This document shows, one piece after another, positions 52,987 through 61,403 of a stretch of DNA of 64,000 nt. Positions within the stretch are counted from its first letter, which is position 1. The number at the start of each line of letters is the position of its first letter. The stretch lies in assembly GCA_020436025.1 (NCBI GenBank), contig JAGQYP010000002.1, positions 1-64,000 of the forward strand, given 5' to 3'. The notes beneath the pieces are model-generated. The model was given only the letters and a program-made list of their open reading frames with translations. It did not search any database and was not told the origin of the DNA. The translations under genes and the position numbers were made by a program. Source of the DNA: Crocinitomicaceae bacterium (GTDB lineage: Bacteria > Bacteroidota > Bacteroidia > Flavobacteriales_D > Crocinitomicaceae).

Positions 52987-54906
52987 TCATTTTTCATTAT
53001 TAATTCTAAACTCAATAATGCTTTCTACAACTTCCGGATTCAATAGCGTACTTGTGTCTCCAAGATTACTGAAATCGTTATGCGCTATTTTTCTTAAGAT
53101 TCTTCTCATGATTTTCCCAGATCTAGTTTTTGGCAACCCTTCTGTAAACTGAATTTTATCCAATTTGGCAATAGGACCAATATGTTCAGTAATTAGCTGA
53201 TTAATTTCTTTTCTCAAATTATCATGGTCTCTGGATTCGCCCGTTTCCTTTAGCGTCACATACCCATAAAGTGCATTCCCTTTGATCTCGTGCGGAAAGC
53301 CAACAATTGCCGATTCCGCAACTGCTGGGTGTTCGTTGATGGCATCTTCAATCGGAGCAGTTCCCAGATTGTGTCCTGAAACGATAATTACATCATCCAC
53401 TCTTCCTGTTATTCGGTAATATCCCACAGCATCTCTTCTTGCACCATCTCCAGTAAAATACATATTCTCATAAGCAGAAAAATAAGTCTCTTTGTATCGC
53501 TGATGATTCCCCCAAATCGTTCTCGCCATGGAAGGCCAAGGAAATTTAATACACAATCTTCCCTCAACCTGATTGCCCTCAATCTCTTTTCCGTTTTCAT
53601 CCATCAAAGCCGGCTGAATACCTGGCATGGGTAATGTGGCAAATGTTGGAATGGTCGGCGTCGCAAAGGGTATTGGAGAAATCATGATTCCTCCTGTTTC
53701 TGTTTGCCACCAGGTGTCTACGATCGGACATTCATTTTTTCCAATATTATCATTGTACCAATGCCAGGCCTCTTCATTGATGGGTTCTCCGACAGTTCCT
53801 AGGATTTTAAGAGAAGAAAGATCATGTTTATCCACATATTCGATGTTTTCTTTGGCTAGGGCTCGGATAGCCGTTGGTGCTGTGTAAAACTGAGTTACCT
53901 TATGTTTTTCTACTACTTCCCAAAAGCGACTAAAATCAGGATAGGACGGCACTCCTTCAAACATCACTGTTGTGGCTCCGTTGGCTAACGGACCATAAAC
54001 AATGTAAGAATGACCCGTAATCCAACCTATATCTGCCGTACACCAATAAACATCTCCTTCTTTGTATTGAAATACATTTTTGAATGTATATGCGGTGTAC
54101 ACCATGTAACCTGCACAAGTGTGCACCATTCCTTTAGGTGAACCTGTAGATCCTGAAGTGTACAAAATGAAAAGTGGATCTTCCGCATCCATGATTTCAG
54201 GTTCACATTGCATTGAAGCTTGATCTAATAAAGGTTGCATCCATTCGTCTCTTCCTTGCTTCATATGGATGTTCGATTGGATCCTTTTAACTACCAAAAC
54301 GCTTTCCACACATGGAGTATTTTCTAATGCCTCATCAACAATTCCCTTCAAGTCGATGCTTTTCCCTCCTCGATAAGACCCATCCGAAGTAATAACCATT
54401 TTACATTCAGAATCATTGATTCTTGCAGCCAAAGCTGAAGATGAAAAACCTGCAAAAACAACAGAATGAACCGCTCCAATTCGAGCACAAGCCAAAAGAG
54501 AAATAGCTAATTCCGGAACCATGGGCAAATAAATACACACGCGATCGCCTTTATTAATCCCCTTAGTTTTAAGAACATTGGCCATTTGATTTACCCGGTC
54601 ATGCAATTCTTGATAGGAAATATGCTGAGCCTCTTCCTTTGGATCATTCGGTTCAAAAAGTATCGCTGTCTGATTCGCTTTTGTAACTAAATGACGGTCA
54701 ATGCAATTCTCCGTAATATTCAATTTGGCCCCATCAAACCATCTTGCTTCAGGTTTTGTGAAATCCCATGACAATACTTGATCCCATCGTTTCCTCCAGA
54801 GAAAATGCTCCTCTGCTATCTCTTCCCAAAACCCATCTGGATTTTGAACAGACTTACGATAAACATTGAAATACTCTTCTAGATTTTTGATGTGATAATT
54901 ACTCAT
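52987..54906 (-). CDS. acs: Acetyl-CoA synthetase
   Basis: 639 residues, full-length ANL-family enzyme making acetyl-CoA from acetate, ATP and CoA. Seen: YTSGSTGSPKGMVHT (ATP loop), WWQTETGG, YFTGDGARRD, the hinge region RVDD, and the C-terminal TRSGKIMRRILRKI with the Lys that is acetylated in relatives. The SGHR motif of enterobacterial Acs reads SGHN here, so the Arg that contacts the phosphate is Asn. Monocistronic; a palindrome lies in front. Confidence 0.96.
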   Translation of the reverse strand: MSNYHIKNLEEYFNVYRKSVQNPDGFWEEIAEEHFLWRKRWDQVLSWDFTKPEARWFDGAKLNITENCIDRHLVTKANQTAILFEPNDPKEEAQHISYQELHDRVNQMANVLKTKGINKGDRVCIYLPMVPELAISLLACARIGAVHSVVFAGFSSSALAARINDSECKMVITSDGSYRGGKSIDLKGIVDEALENTPCVESVLVVKRIQSNIHMKQGRDEWMQPLLDQASMQCEPEIMDAEDPLFILYTSGSTGSPKGMVHTCAGYMVYTAYTFKNVFQYKEGDVYWCTADIGWITGHSYIVYGPLANGATTVMFEGVPSYPDFSRFWEVVEKHKVTQFYTAPTAIRALAKENIEYVDKHDLSSLKILGTVGEPINEEAWHWYNDNIGKNECPIVDTWWQTETGGIMISPIPFATPTIPTFATLPMPGIQPALMDENGKEIEGNQVEGRLCIKFPWPSMARTIWGNHQRYKETYFSAYENMYFTGDGARRDAVGYYRITGRVDDVIIVSGHNLGTAPIEDAINEHPAVAESAIVGFPHEIKGNALYGYVTLKETGESRDHDNLRKEINQLITEHIGPIAKLDKIQFTEGLPKTRSGKIMRRILRKIAHNDFSNLGDTSTLLNPEVVESIIEFRINNEK

Positions 54907-54943
54907 GGTTTGCGTTTTTATTGGCCCTTAAATTAATGATTTT

Positions 54944-54959
54944 ATTTGTTTAAACAAAT
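54944..54959. promoter_or_regulatory. Perfect palindrome upstream of acs
   Basis: ATTTGTTTAAACAAAT, 38-53 bases before the acs ATG, overlapping GAAATTTG (one mismatch to the -7 box, minus strand). Candidate repressor or activator site. Confidence 0.45.
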
Positions 54960-55063
54960 TTCACTATTCACCCTAAATTATAAATAACTTCCTTAGCAAT
55001 CACATTTTTATTACGCTAAGTTGCACTAACGAATAGTACTCAAGTAGTTTAACCCAAAATCTA

Positions 55064-55071
55064 TAACTTTG
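55064..55071 (+). promoter_or_regulatory. -7 promoter element TAACTTTG
   Basis: Exact TAnnTTTG match 16 bases before the ATG at 55088. Confidence 0.55.
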
Positions 55072-55087
55072 TCTAAAATTAAATCAC

Positions 55088-55450
55088 ATGAAAGCAGTAT
55101 ATACACTCATTATAATTTTCAACCTTTCCGTAGTATTCGGTCAAACAGAAACTGAAGTAGCCCAAACTAAAACACTTCAGAAAGTGTTGAAAAAGTTAAA
55201 GAATCAGGACTTTGAGAAATTCACCGATTACATGAATTCGGATGTCATCGAGAAAACCGACTTAAATAAACTTTCCAATAAAATTAGAGAAGCCATGAGT
55301 GGTTTGGAATCGATTAATGTGATCTACCTAAGCGGCAAAAACATCTTCCGTTGTCAATACCTGAAAGACGGCAAAAAGGTATTCGAAGTGAAATTCTATT
55401 TCAACATGTACGATGCGGAAAGCAAAGTAACCGACATCCGATTTGAATAG
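55088..55450 (+). CDS. Small secreted protein of unknown function
   Basis: 120 residues with a signal peptide (1-19, ending VFGQ), then a helical/charged domain (LQKVLKKLKNQDFEKFTDYMNSDVIEKTD) and a beta part (FRCQYLKDGKKVFEVKFYFNMYDAESKVTDIRF), similar in outline to DUF3887/NTF2-like exported proteins, but not assignable. Own -7 box. Confidence 0.65.
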   Translation: MKAVYTLIIIFNLSVVFGQTETEVAQTKTLQKVLKKLKNQDFEKFTDYMNSDVIEKTDLNKLSNKIREAMSGLESINVIYLSGKNIFRCQYLKDGKKVFEVKFYFNMYDAESKVTDIRFE

Positions 55451-55502
55451 GTAAATAGATCAACTATAGAACTAAAAAAACTCGAATAACTCCACATTCG
55501 AA

Positions 55503-55588
55503 AAATTATCTCCCTATCGGTCGTTGAGCTCGCTATCGCTCGGTTCTACACTCGAAAAACTCTACACTCGAAAAACTCTACACTCCAA
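55503..55588 (-). repeat. 42-bp repeat (inverted) and CTCGAAAAACTCTACA units
   Basis: 55503-55544 is the 42-bp repeat on the minus strand; 55545-55588 has two to three ACTCTACACTCGAAAA units, reverse complement of the TTTTTCGAGTGTAGAG units near 41865. Confidence 0.85.
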
Positions 55589-55589
55589 C

Positions 55590-56081
55590 TTACATCGCCT
55601 TAGCCACGTCAGCTGTAATCTTCACAATAGTGCTTCCCCCTGGAATATTTGCAGTTACTGTTACGGTTTTGTTTACCGTTGTTCCTTCTTGACCTGGTTT
55701 AGGTTTAAAGATCACTTCTAACTCCCCTTCTTCTCCTGGAGGAATTGGTTTTTCTGGTTTCTTTGGAATTGTGCATCCACAAGAAGCTTTCGCATCTTTT
55801 ACAACCAGTGGAACATTTCCAGTATTGGTGAATTTAAAAATATGCTTGTTTTCAGATACTGCTGGAACGGTTCCGAAGTCATGAACCACCTCATCGAAGC
55901 GAATATTGGTCAGATTTTTATTCGGATCTTCGTAAGGCACGTTTTCCTTCGCTACCAATTTCTTACCTCCGGTGCTTTCTCCAGAAGTTGTATTTGATTT
56001 TTCTTCTTTTGATTCTTCTCCTCCACAAGCACTAATCAAAAGTGCTGCAGCCATTCCTCCTAAAACAAATATTTTCTTCAT
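55590..56081 (-). CDS. DUF1573 lipoprotein
   Basis: 163 residues. Lipoprotein signal with Cys19 (LLISACGG), a Ser/Thr/Gly-rich linker, and an immunoglobulin-like DUF1573 domain: FDEVVHDFGTVPA, FKFTNTGNVPLVV, ASCGCTIP, PPGEEGELEVIFKP. Common in Bacteroidota; function unknown. Just downstream of the S41 peptidase (39-base gap), so possibly the same transcript. Confidence 0.87.
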   Translation of the reverse strand: MKKIFVLGGMAAALLISACGGEESKEEKSNTTSGESTGGKKLVAKENVPYEDPNKNLTNIRFDEVVHDFGTVPAVSENKHIFKFTNTGNVPLVVKDAKASCGCTIPKKPEKPIPPGEEGELEVIFKPKPGQEGTTVNKTVTVTANIPGGSTIVKITADVAKAM

Positions 56082-56120
56082 TTTTTGAATTCGATTGTTG
56101 GTTTTAGCAAAATTATAAAA

Positions 56121-57728
56121 TTAATTCTTCAAGATCTTTTCGTAAGCTCCTTTGGTTTTGAAAACTTCAATCGCTTTGGATAAAACATCATTCTCTACAT
56201 TTACGATCTCGTAATACTTCCCAAAGTCCCACAAATCATTAGCAATGGATGCTTTTACTCGCAATTCAATTAATTTCCCTGAAATCTTCAGGTCTTCATC
56301 TACGATTTCAACTCCTTCTTCTTCTACTCTCTTCCAAAATGCTTCGATAATCTCTGATATTTCAGTAGCCTTTTTAAAGTCTTCAAATGTTGGATATTTT
56401 TCCGCTAATGCTTTTCTATTTTGATCTACATACTCTATTGAAAAACCATTAATCACTCCCTTTCTCAAAATATCTTTATACATCTCAGAAACTTGTGTGG
56501 TATCAATCGGAACAAATATATCTGGAACAATTCCTCCACCTCCGTATATTTCTCTTTTGTTCACTAAAGTCTGGTATTTCAAAGAATCAGGTAATTGAAT
56601 ACTATCCTTGCTCATCAACTCTCCCGATTCGAATCTGGTCATGTAATCATTTCTATACGCATCGTGATCCTCATATGGCTTTTGAATCCATCTTCCCGAA
56701 GGGGTAAAGTATCTTGCAATGGTTAGTCTGATTTGAGAACCATCCGACAAATCAATCGGGCGCTGAACCAATCCTTTTCCGAAAGACCTTCTTCCGATAA
56801 TGACTCCTCTGTCCCAATCCTGAATCGCTCCGGATAAAATTTCACTTGCAGAAGCAGTACTTTCATCAATCAAAAAGATCACTTGCCCTTTTTCAAAAAT
56901 TCCTTTTTTATCTGCTACATAAGTTTTCTTTGGCTGAGCTCTTCCTTCAGAATACACAATCATCCGATCGTCATCTAAAAATTCATCCGCAATCTGCTTG
57001 GAAGCATACAATAGCCCACCTCCGTTATCTTGCAAATCAAAAACTAACTTCTTCATTCCCTCTCCTTTTAATTTCTCTATTGCCTCATGTACTTCATCGT
57101 AGGAAGTTCTTGAGAAGGAAGTCAATTTAATATAGCCAATCTCGTTGTCAATCATGTAAGATGTTGGCACACTAAAAACAGGAATCTTATCTCTTTTGAT
57201 CTCATATTCTACCAGCTTTTTGGTTCCTTTTCTATAAATCGATAATATTACTTTCGATCCTTTGTCTCCCAATAATCGATCCCGAACACCTGAATTTTTC
57301 AGTCCGACACCTGCAACAACTTCGTCATCAATTTTTATGATTTTATCGCCTGCTCTTACTCCTACTTTCGCTGATGGTCCGCCTGGGATAGGATTCACCA
57401 CCATCAAAGTATCTTTTAAAATCTGAAAACGAATCCCGACTCCAACAAAACTCCCCACAATATTTCTATTAGCAGATTCTACTTCTTCAGCAGAAATATA
57501 AACTGAATGCGGATCTAATTCCTCCAGCATCGCTCGGATAGCCGTTTCAGTAAGTTTTGGCCCGTCTATATCTTCCAAATAAAGATTGTCGACATATCTG
57601 TACACTTCCGAAAATTTCTTGGTCGTCTTGAGTTGCTCCTCAGCGAGTTCATCTAATTGAGCCGCTCCGATAAATGGAATCATTGCAATTAGGATCAGTA
57701 AGGACTTGTAAATATTTGTTTGGTTCAT
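56121..57728 (-). CDS. S41 family C-terminal processing peptidase
   Basis: 535 residues. Signal peptide (1-22), a helical N-domain (Tyr-Leu-rich), PDZ domain (about 95-185), and the S41 catalytic core with DLQDNGGG, Ser in STASASE (about 291) and Lys in GRRSFGKG (about 319), then a long C-terminal helical tail. Prc/CtpA relatives cut exported proteins from the C-terminus. Both catalytic residues are present. Confidence 0.94.
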   Translation of the reverse strand: MNQTNIYKSLLILIAMIPFIGAAQLDELAEEQLKTTKKFSEVYRYVDNLYLEDIDGPKLTETAIRAMLEELDPHSVYISAEEVESANRNIVGSFVGVGIRFQILKDTLMVVNPIPGGPSAKVGVRAGDKIIKIDDEVVAGVGLKNSGVRDRLLGDKGSKVILSIYRKGTKKLVEYEIKRDKIPVFSVPTSYMIDNEIGYIKLTSFSRTSYDEVHEAIEKLKGEGMKKLVFDLQDNGGGLLYASKQIADEFLDDDRMIVYSEGRAQPKKTYVADKKGIFEKGQVIFLIDESTASASEILSGAIQDWDRGVIIGRRSFGKGLVQRPIDLSDGSQIRLTIARYFTPSGRWIQKPYEDHDAYRNDYMTRFESGELMSKDSIQLPDSLKYQTLVNKREIYGGGGIVPDIFVPIDTTQVSEMYKDILRKGVINGFSIEYVDQNRKALAEKYPTFEDFKKATEISEIIEAFWKRVEEEGVEIVDEDLKISGKLIELRVKASIANDLWDFGKYYEIVNVENDVLSKAIEVFKTKGAYEKILKN

Positions 57729-57806
57729 AGTTTGTTACTTTTTTCTAGAATAATGTTAATTAAACCTAAAGGTTAACAATAAAACGTAAATTTCTTTATT
57801 TTCCTC

Positions 57807-57814
57807 TAAATTTG
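57807..57814 (+). promoter_or_regulatory. -7 promoter element TAAATTTG
   Basis: Exact TAnnTTTG match 10 bases before the ATG at 57825. Confidence 0.55.
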
Positions 57815-57824
57815 GGCTTAAATT

Positions 57825-58568
57825 ATGTTAAAGGTATTCAATTTACTTATCATCGGTTTATTCTTTATGTCTTCAGATCCACAAACCGGCTTCAAGGAAA
57901 AACAAAAAACCTACTCGAGAGTTCGAACTGCTTATAGCGAAAAGGAATCTTCACTTAAAAAAGAACTGGAAGCTAAAGGATTTGAATTCAGTAAGATTAA
58001 TAAGATATTCATTAGAGCCTTGAAAAAAGAGATGGATTTGGAAGTCTGGATTCAAAAATCAGATGGCAAGTACCATTTATTCAAAACGTACAAATTTTGC
58101 AGTTTCTCTGGAATTCTTGGTCCGAAAATGAAACAAGGGGATTTACAAATTCCAGAAGGAGTCTACACCATTGATCGATTTAATCCATGGTCTAATTTCT
58201 ACTTGAGTCTTGGAGTGAGCTATCCAAACAAAGCAGACAGAATCAATAGTCCTTACAAAAGTAAAGGCGGAGATATTTTCATTCATGGAAATTGTGTGAC
58301 TATCGGATGCATTCCAATCACTGATGAATTCATCAAGGAATTTTATGTTTTATGTGTGGAGTCAAAAAATAAAGGACACGAAATTCCCGTTCACATCTTC
58401 CCGTTTAGAATGAATTTTGATTTAAAAACAATACCAAGTTATTCGGATTATGCAGAAGGAGCGGAAAAACTTTGGCCTAATTTGCAGCCTATTTTCAAAG
58501 ATTTTGATGAGAAGAAAACGCTGAGTAAGATTTCTATTGATGAGAAAGGTATGTATGTTTTGAATTAA
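57825..58568 (+). CDS. L,D-transpeptidase (YkuD family)
   Basis: 247 residues. A short signal peptide, then a YkuD fold with catalytic His154 and Cys162 in IFIHGNCVTIGCIPI; the usual HGx(n)SxGC reads HGNCVTIGC. Family enzymes cross-link peptidoglycan stems or attach lipoproteins to it. The length and motif fit the murein L,D-transpeptidase group with an extended N-terminal helix. Monocistronic. Confidence 0.88.
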   Translation: MLKVFNLLIIGLFFMSSDPQTGFKEKQKTYSRVRTAYSEKESSLKKELEAKGFEFSKINKIFIRALKKEMDLEVWIQKSDGKYHLFKTYKFCSFSGILGPKMKQGDLQIPEGVYTIDRFNPWSNFYLSLGVSYPNKADRINSPYKSKGGDIFIHGNCVTIGCIPITDEFIKEFYVLCVESKNKGHEIPVHIFPFRMNFDLKTIPSYSDYAEGAEKLWPNLQPIFKDFDEKKTLSKISIDEKGMYVLN

Positions 58569-58628
58569 GAATTAAGAATTAAGAATTAAGAATTAAGAAT
58601 TAGGAATTAGGAATTAGGAATTAAGAAT
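58564..58628 (+). repeat. GAATTAA heptamer tract
   Basis: Six GAATTAA units followed by three GAATTAG variants, between the transpeptidase and the YwqK-like gene, same family as 31196-31260. Confidence 0.85.
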
Positions 58629-58645
58629 TTTGTGAGATTGAAGAA

Positions 58646-59368
58646 ATGATTGGGAGAATTTACATATTGTTTGTTGGGCTTGTAGTTGTTTCTTGTTCTA
58701 CCGATATGGGGGAAGAGGAAGAGCCAGTGAAGCCAAAACAACCTGCTCGTTTGGATGTGAAGCCGCCTGAATACAACAAACCTGATGATGGGGATTCGAC
58801 TTTGAATGAAACGGATTCTTTGGGTCGGAAAATTGGGAAATGGGAAACCGAAGTAGATGGTCAGGTATGGAAGACGGAATTCTACAAGGATGGAAAGCTA
58901 CATGGGCTACAGACTCAAAAATTGGACAAAGGAAAAGTTTTAGAAACTCACTTCGCCAACGGTAAGAAAAATGGAATTTCTCAGGAGTACCAGGACGGAG
59001 CCAAAGTAGCTGATTATTTAACCATTTACCAAAACGATAAGCGGGTATTCTCCACTTTTCCGAAAGATTTGGCTCAAGGAAATTTTAAAAAAATCATTTT
59101 CTCTACTGAACTTGATTCCATCGATCTCAAAATAAATTACCTCTCGGGCAAAAAACTATATGAAGGAAAGATCCTGAAAAAGTCGAATATTCGAGGAGTT
59201 CCAGTAGGCGAACACAAGGTGTTTTACGAAAACGGTCAAACCAAATACCTCCTGAATTTCGAAAAGGACAGCATTTACCAATTTGACACAAAAGGTAATC
59301 CAAAAGACACCTCCTTTTTCTCCTACGAAAAGAAAATCTGGCCGGTGTATGATGGAGTTAAAATTTAA
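58646..59368 (+). CDS. YwqK/MORN-repeat lipoprotein
   Basis: 240 residues. Lipoprotein signal with Cys17 (VVVSCS), an acidic Pro-rich linker, then MORN_2-type repeats (GKLHGLQTQ, NGKKNGISQEYQDG, VGEHKVFYENGQ). The repeat family is sometimes called toxin-antitoxin YwqK antitoxin, but lipidated relatives in Bacteroidota have unknown roles; no toxin gene adjoins. The stop is followed by GGAATTCGGAAT repeats. Confidence 0.75.
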   Translation: MIGRIYILFVGLVVVSCSTDMGEEEEPVKPKQPARLDVKPPEYNKPDDGDSTLNETDSLGRKIGKWETEVDGQVWKTEFYKDGKLHGLQTQKLDKGKVLETHFANGKKNGISQEYQDGAKVADYLTIYQNDKRVFSTFPKDLAQGNFKKIIFSTELDSIDLKINYLSGKKLYEGKILKKSNIRGVPVGEHKVFYENGQTKYLLNFEKDSIYQFDTKGNPKDTSFFSYEKKIWPVYDGVKI

Positions 59369-59507
59369 TTCGGAATTTGGAATTCGGAATTCGGAATTTG
59401 GAACCGAACGACAGCAAGAAACTGCAAGAGCAAGAGATTTGAGTAAATGTTCTATCCCACTTAATTTTGCATTTTGCACTTTGCACTTTACATTTTGCAT
59501 TTTGATT

Positions 59508-59613
59508 TGCTGCGGAGGATCCCCGAATCCTACGCAAAAACCGTCTTAATAAAATGTCTTGCAAAAGCTACACGGAGATGCACGGTGAATCACGGCGATA
59601 CACGGAGAGAGTT
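59508..59613 (+). repeat. ~105-bp repeat, copy 1
   Basis: Begins GCTGCGGAGGATCCCCGAAT, continues through AATAAAATGTCTTG and ends in ACACGGAGA words. Near-identical to 60962-61067 and 61157-61262. Confidence 0.9.
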
Positions 59614-59644
59614 CTAGAATCCCAAATTCTTAATTCATAATTCA

Positions 59645-59687
59645 TAATTATCTCCTTGTCGGTCGATGAGCTCGCTATCGCTCGGTT
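59645..59687 (-). repeat. 42-bp interspersed repeat, inverted
   Basis: Matches the copy at 2484 with a few changes, on the minus strand. Confidence 0.9.
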
Positions 59688-59699
59688 CATAATTCAAAT

Positions 59700-60260
59700 C
59701 TAGTTTTTCACACAAATCGAATAGGTCAAACTCACCATGTGATAATTCCCCCAGCTATATTCTGTATTGTTGATTAAAGGTAAGTGATAGCCATAAAAAA
59801 TACTGATATAACCATAATCCCAACCAATTTTTGGTGTCAGCATCCACATTCCTTTGCCATTTTCGCCAAAATAAAAATCGGTTTCCAGAGCAATGAGTGA
59901 AAACCCTAACCCTCCACGAACATGATGATGCATGACTCCTCCGGTTTTCTGAAAGTCAAACAAATAATCATAACCTCCATATGCCGAAAAAGTGATCAAT
60001 GGAGAGCCATAAAATGCCGCCCAAGCCTTGAATTGTAGACCCAAAGAATATGTGTTTAAATCATATCGATTTTCAATTCCAAGAAAGAATCCATCCGGCG
60101 AACCCCAAAACACATTTTTCTCTTTTTTCAAGGGTAAATAATGCTGGTAAGATCCGTAATTTCTATAGTTTTGGATAGTATCTACTCTAGAAGTATCTGC
60201 TTGACCAATTACCATTGAGCCAAAGCAACTAAGAAGAAATAAGAGTATTACTGTTCTCAT
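59700..60260 (-). CDS. Small outer-membrane barrel-like protein, paralogue 1
   Basis: 186 residues from ATG 60260; a longer frame to 60341 exists, but the signal peptide (FLLSCFGSMVIGQ) follows this ATG directly. Aromatic-rich alternating strands (YDLNTYSLGLQFKAW, YISIFYGYHLPLINN) suggest a small beta-barrel. Homologous to the next upstream gene; function unknown. Confidence 0.68.
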   Translation of the reverse strand: MRTVILLFLLSCFGSMVIGQADTSRVDTIQNYRNYGSYQHYLPLKKEKNVFWGSPDGFFLGIENRYDLNTYSLGLQFKAWAAFYGSPLITFSAYGGYDYLFDFQKTGGVMHHHVRGGLGFSLIALETDFYFGENGKGMWMLTPKIGWDYGYISIFYGYHLPLINNTEYSWGNYHMVSLTYSICVKN

Positions 60261-60328
60261 ATAATTTGGGGTTCTAAAAACTAGATATTCCATAAAAAGA
60301 AGAATAAAAAACTTCAAAAAAAATGTTC

Positions 60329-60844
60329 TTACCTTCTCCAACTTTCTATCTCAATGTGATAACTAATTTGAACTACATGAAAATCTTTCCATGAAAACTC
60401 AGATTTGTTGATTATAGGCAACTGATACCCATAATAAAATGACAAATTTCCTCCAAAATCAAGTCCAAGTTTCGGTGTGACCGTCCATAGAAAGGAATTC
60501 GATTTACCAAAATAGAAGCTGTTCTCCAAACTAATACAATAAAGACTCAACCCAAAATATAATGACTCTGAAATACCCGAATTTTGTGTAAACAAATGCT
60601 TATAACCTGCATATCCGTTCGTATATGCCCATGGTTCATTGACACCCCACATTGATAGGTGCCATTTTCCTTCTACTCCAATACTGTAAGTATTTAAATC
60701 ATATTTATTGGTCAGCCCAAACATCCAACCGTCAATCGAGTCCCAAAAAACTAATTCTATATGCAGCTTGTCTTTTTTCTTTTCCTGGGCATTGAGAAAG
60801 GAACTAAACAATATAATTGAAAGACAAATTTTTAAAGATTTCAT
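60329..60844 (-). CDS. Small outer-membrane barrel-like protein, paralogue 2
   Basis: 171 residues, signal peptide (1-19, ending FLNA). Shares FWxSxDGxxxG, KYDLNTYSIGVE and YYGYQLPIINKSEFSW with the adjacent gene, so the pair arose by duplication. The pair lies between copies of the ~105-bp repeat. Confidence 0.7.
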   Translation of the reverse strand: MKSLKICLSIILFSSFLNAQEKKKDKLHIELVFWDSIDGWMFGLTNKYDLNTYSIGVEGKWHLSMWGVNEPWAYTNGYAGYKHLFTQNSGISESLYFGLSLYCISLENSFYFGKSNSFLWTVTPKLGLDFGGNLSFYYGYQLPIINKSEFSWKDFHVVQISYHIEIESWRR

Positions 60845-60961
60845 ATGGCAAAACTAGCCCTCTCTCTTAGATAAAAATTACGGATTATCGCAAATGAAAT
60901 ACATTTCAGATACCTGACTACTGATGTTGAAACGCAGAGATCCAAGAAGAAAACTTCTACA

Positions 60962-61067
60962 AAGCTGCGGAGGATCCCCGAATCCTACGCAAAAACCGTC
61001 TAAATAAAATGTCTTGTGAAAGCTACACGGAGATGCACGGTGAAACACGGGGATTCACGGAGAATGT
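60962..61067 (+). repeat. ~105-bp repeat, copy 2
   Basis: Same orientation as copy 1, a few base changes. Confidence 0.9.
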
Positions 61068-61082
61068 GACAAAAGATCATTA

Positions 61083-61121
61083 ATTATAATCTCCCAATCA
61101 ATAAGCTCGCTGTCACTCAAT
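61083..61121 (-). repeat. 42-bp interspersed repeat, degenerate
   Basis: Partial match on the minus strand (CTCCCAATCAATAAGCTCGC). Confidence 0.6.
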
Positions 61122-61156
61122 TGATAATTGATCGTTGATAATTGATAATTATCTCA

Positions 61157-61262
61157 GCTGCGGAGGATCCCAGAATCCTAAGCAAAAATCGTCCAAATAA
61201 AATGTCTAGTAAAAGCTACACGGAGATCCACGGTGAACCACGGCGATACACGGGGAAAATTC
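61157..61262 (+). repeat. ~105-bp repeat, copy 3
   Basis: Same orientation; more diverged (CCCAGAATCCTAAGC). Confidence 0.88.
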
Positions 61263-61374
61263 AAAAAACTAGAATCCCTCTTACTCCATTTTTCATTGTT
61301 CATTTTTAATTATTCATTGTTCATTCTTAATTGCTCATTCTTAATTGTTCATTCATAATTCATAATTATTTCCC

Positions 61375-61382
61375 TATTTTTG
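61375..61382 (+). promoter_or_regulatory. -7 promoter element TATTTTTG
   Basis: Exact TAnnTTTG match 21 bases before ATG 61404. It overlaps an in-frame TTG at 61380, so the longer start is unlikely. Confidence 0.65.
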
Positions 61383-61403
61383 CACCCGCAAATACAACAG
61401 AAT

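Larger units (their letters stand above)
59369..59699. other. Repeat-rich gap
   Basis: No gene. GGAATTCGGAAT units (59369-59399), a truncated 42-bp repeat (59400-59416), a GCAAGAGCAAGAG stretch (59421-59434), TTTTGCA/TTTGCAC heptamers (59466-59503), the first ~105-bp repeat (59508-59613), and an inverted 42-bp repeat (59645-59687). Confidence 0.75.
60845..61403. other. Repeat-rich gap before prfC
   Basis: No gene. Two ~105-bp repeats (60962-61067, 61157-61262) with a degenerate inverted 42-bp repeat (61083-61121) between them, then TTCATTCTTAATTG-type units (61300-61370) and the prfC promoter box. Confidence 0.8.

Noticed and set aside
58646-59368. YwqK-like gene as an antitoxin of a toxin-antitoxin pair
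   Set aside because: It encodes a lipoprotein, and no small toxin-like gene adjoins it.
59283-59549. Possible 88-codon gene overlapping the YwqK-like 3' end
   Set aside because: It is made mostly of repeat DNA in another frame of the YwqK-like gene and has no protein-like conservation signs.
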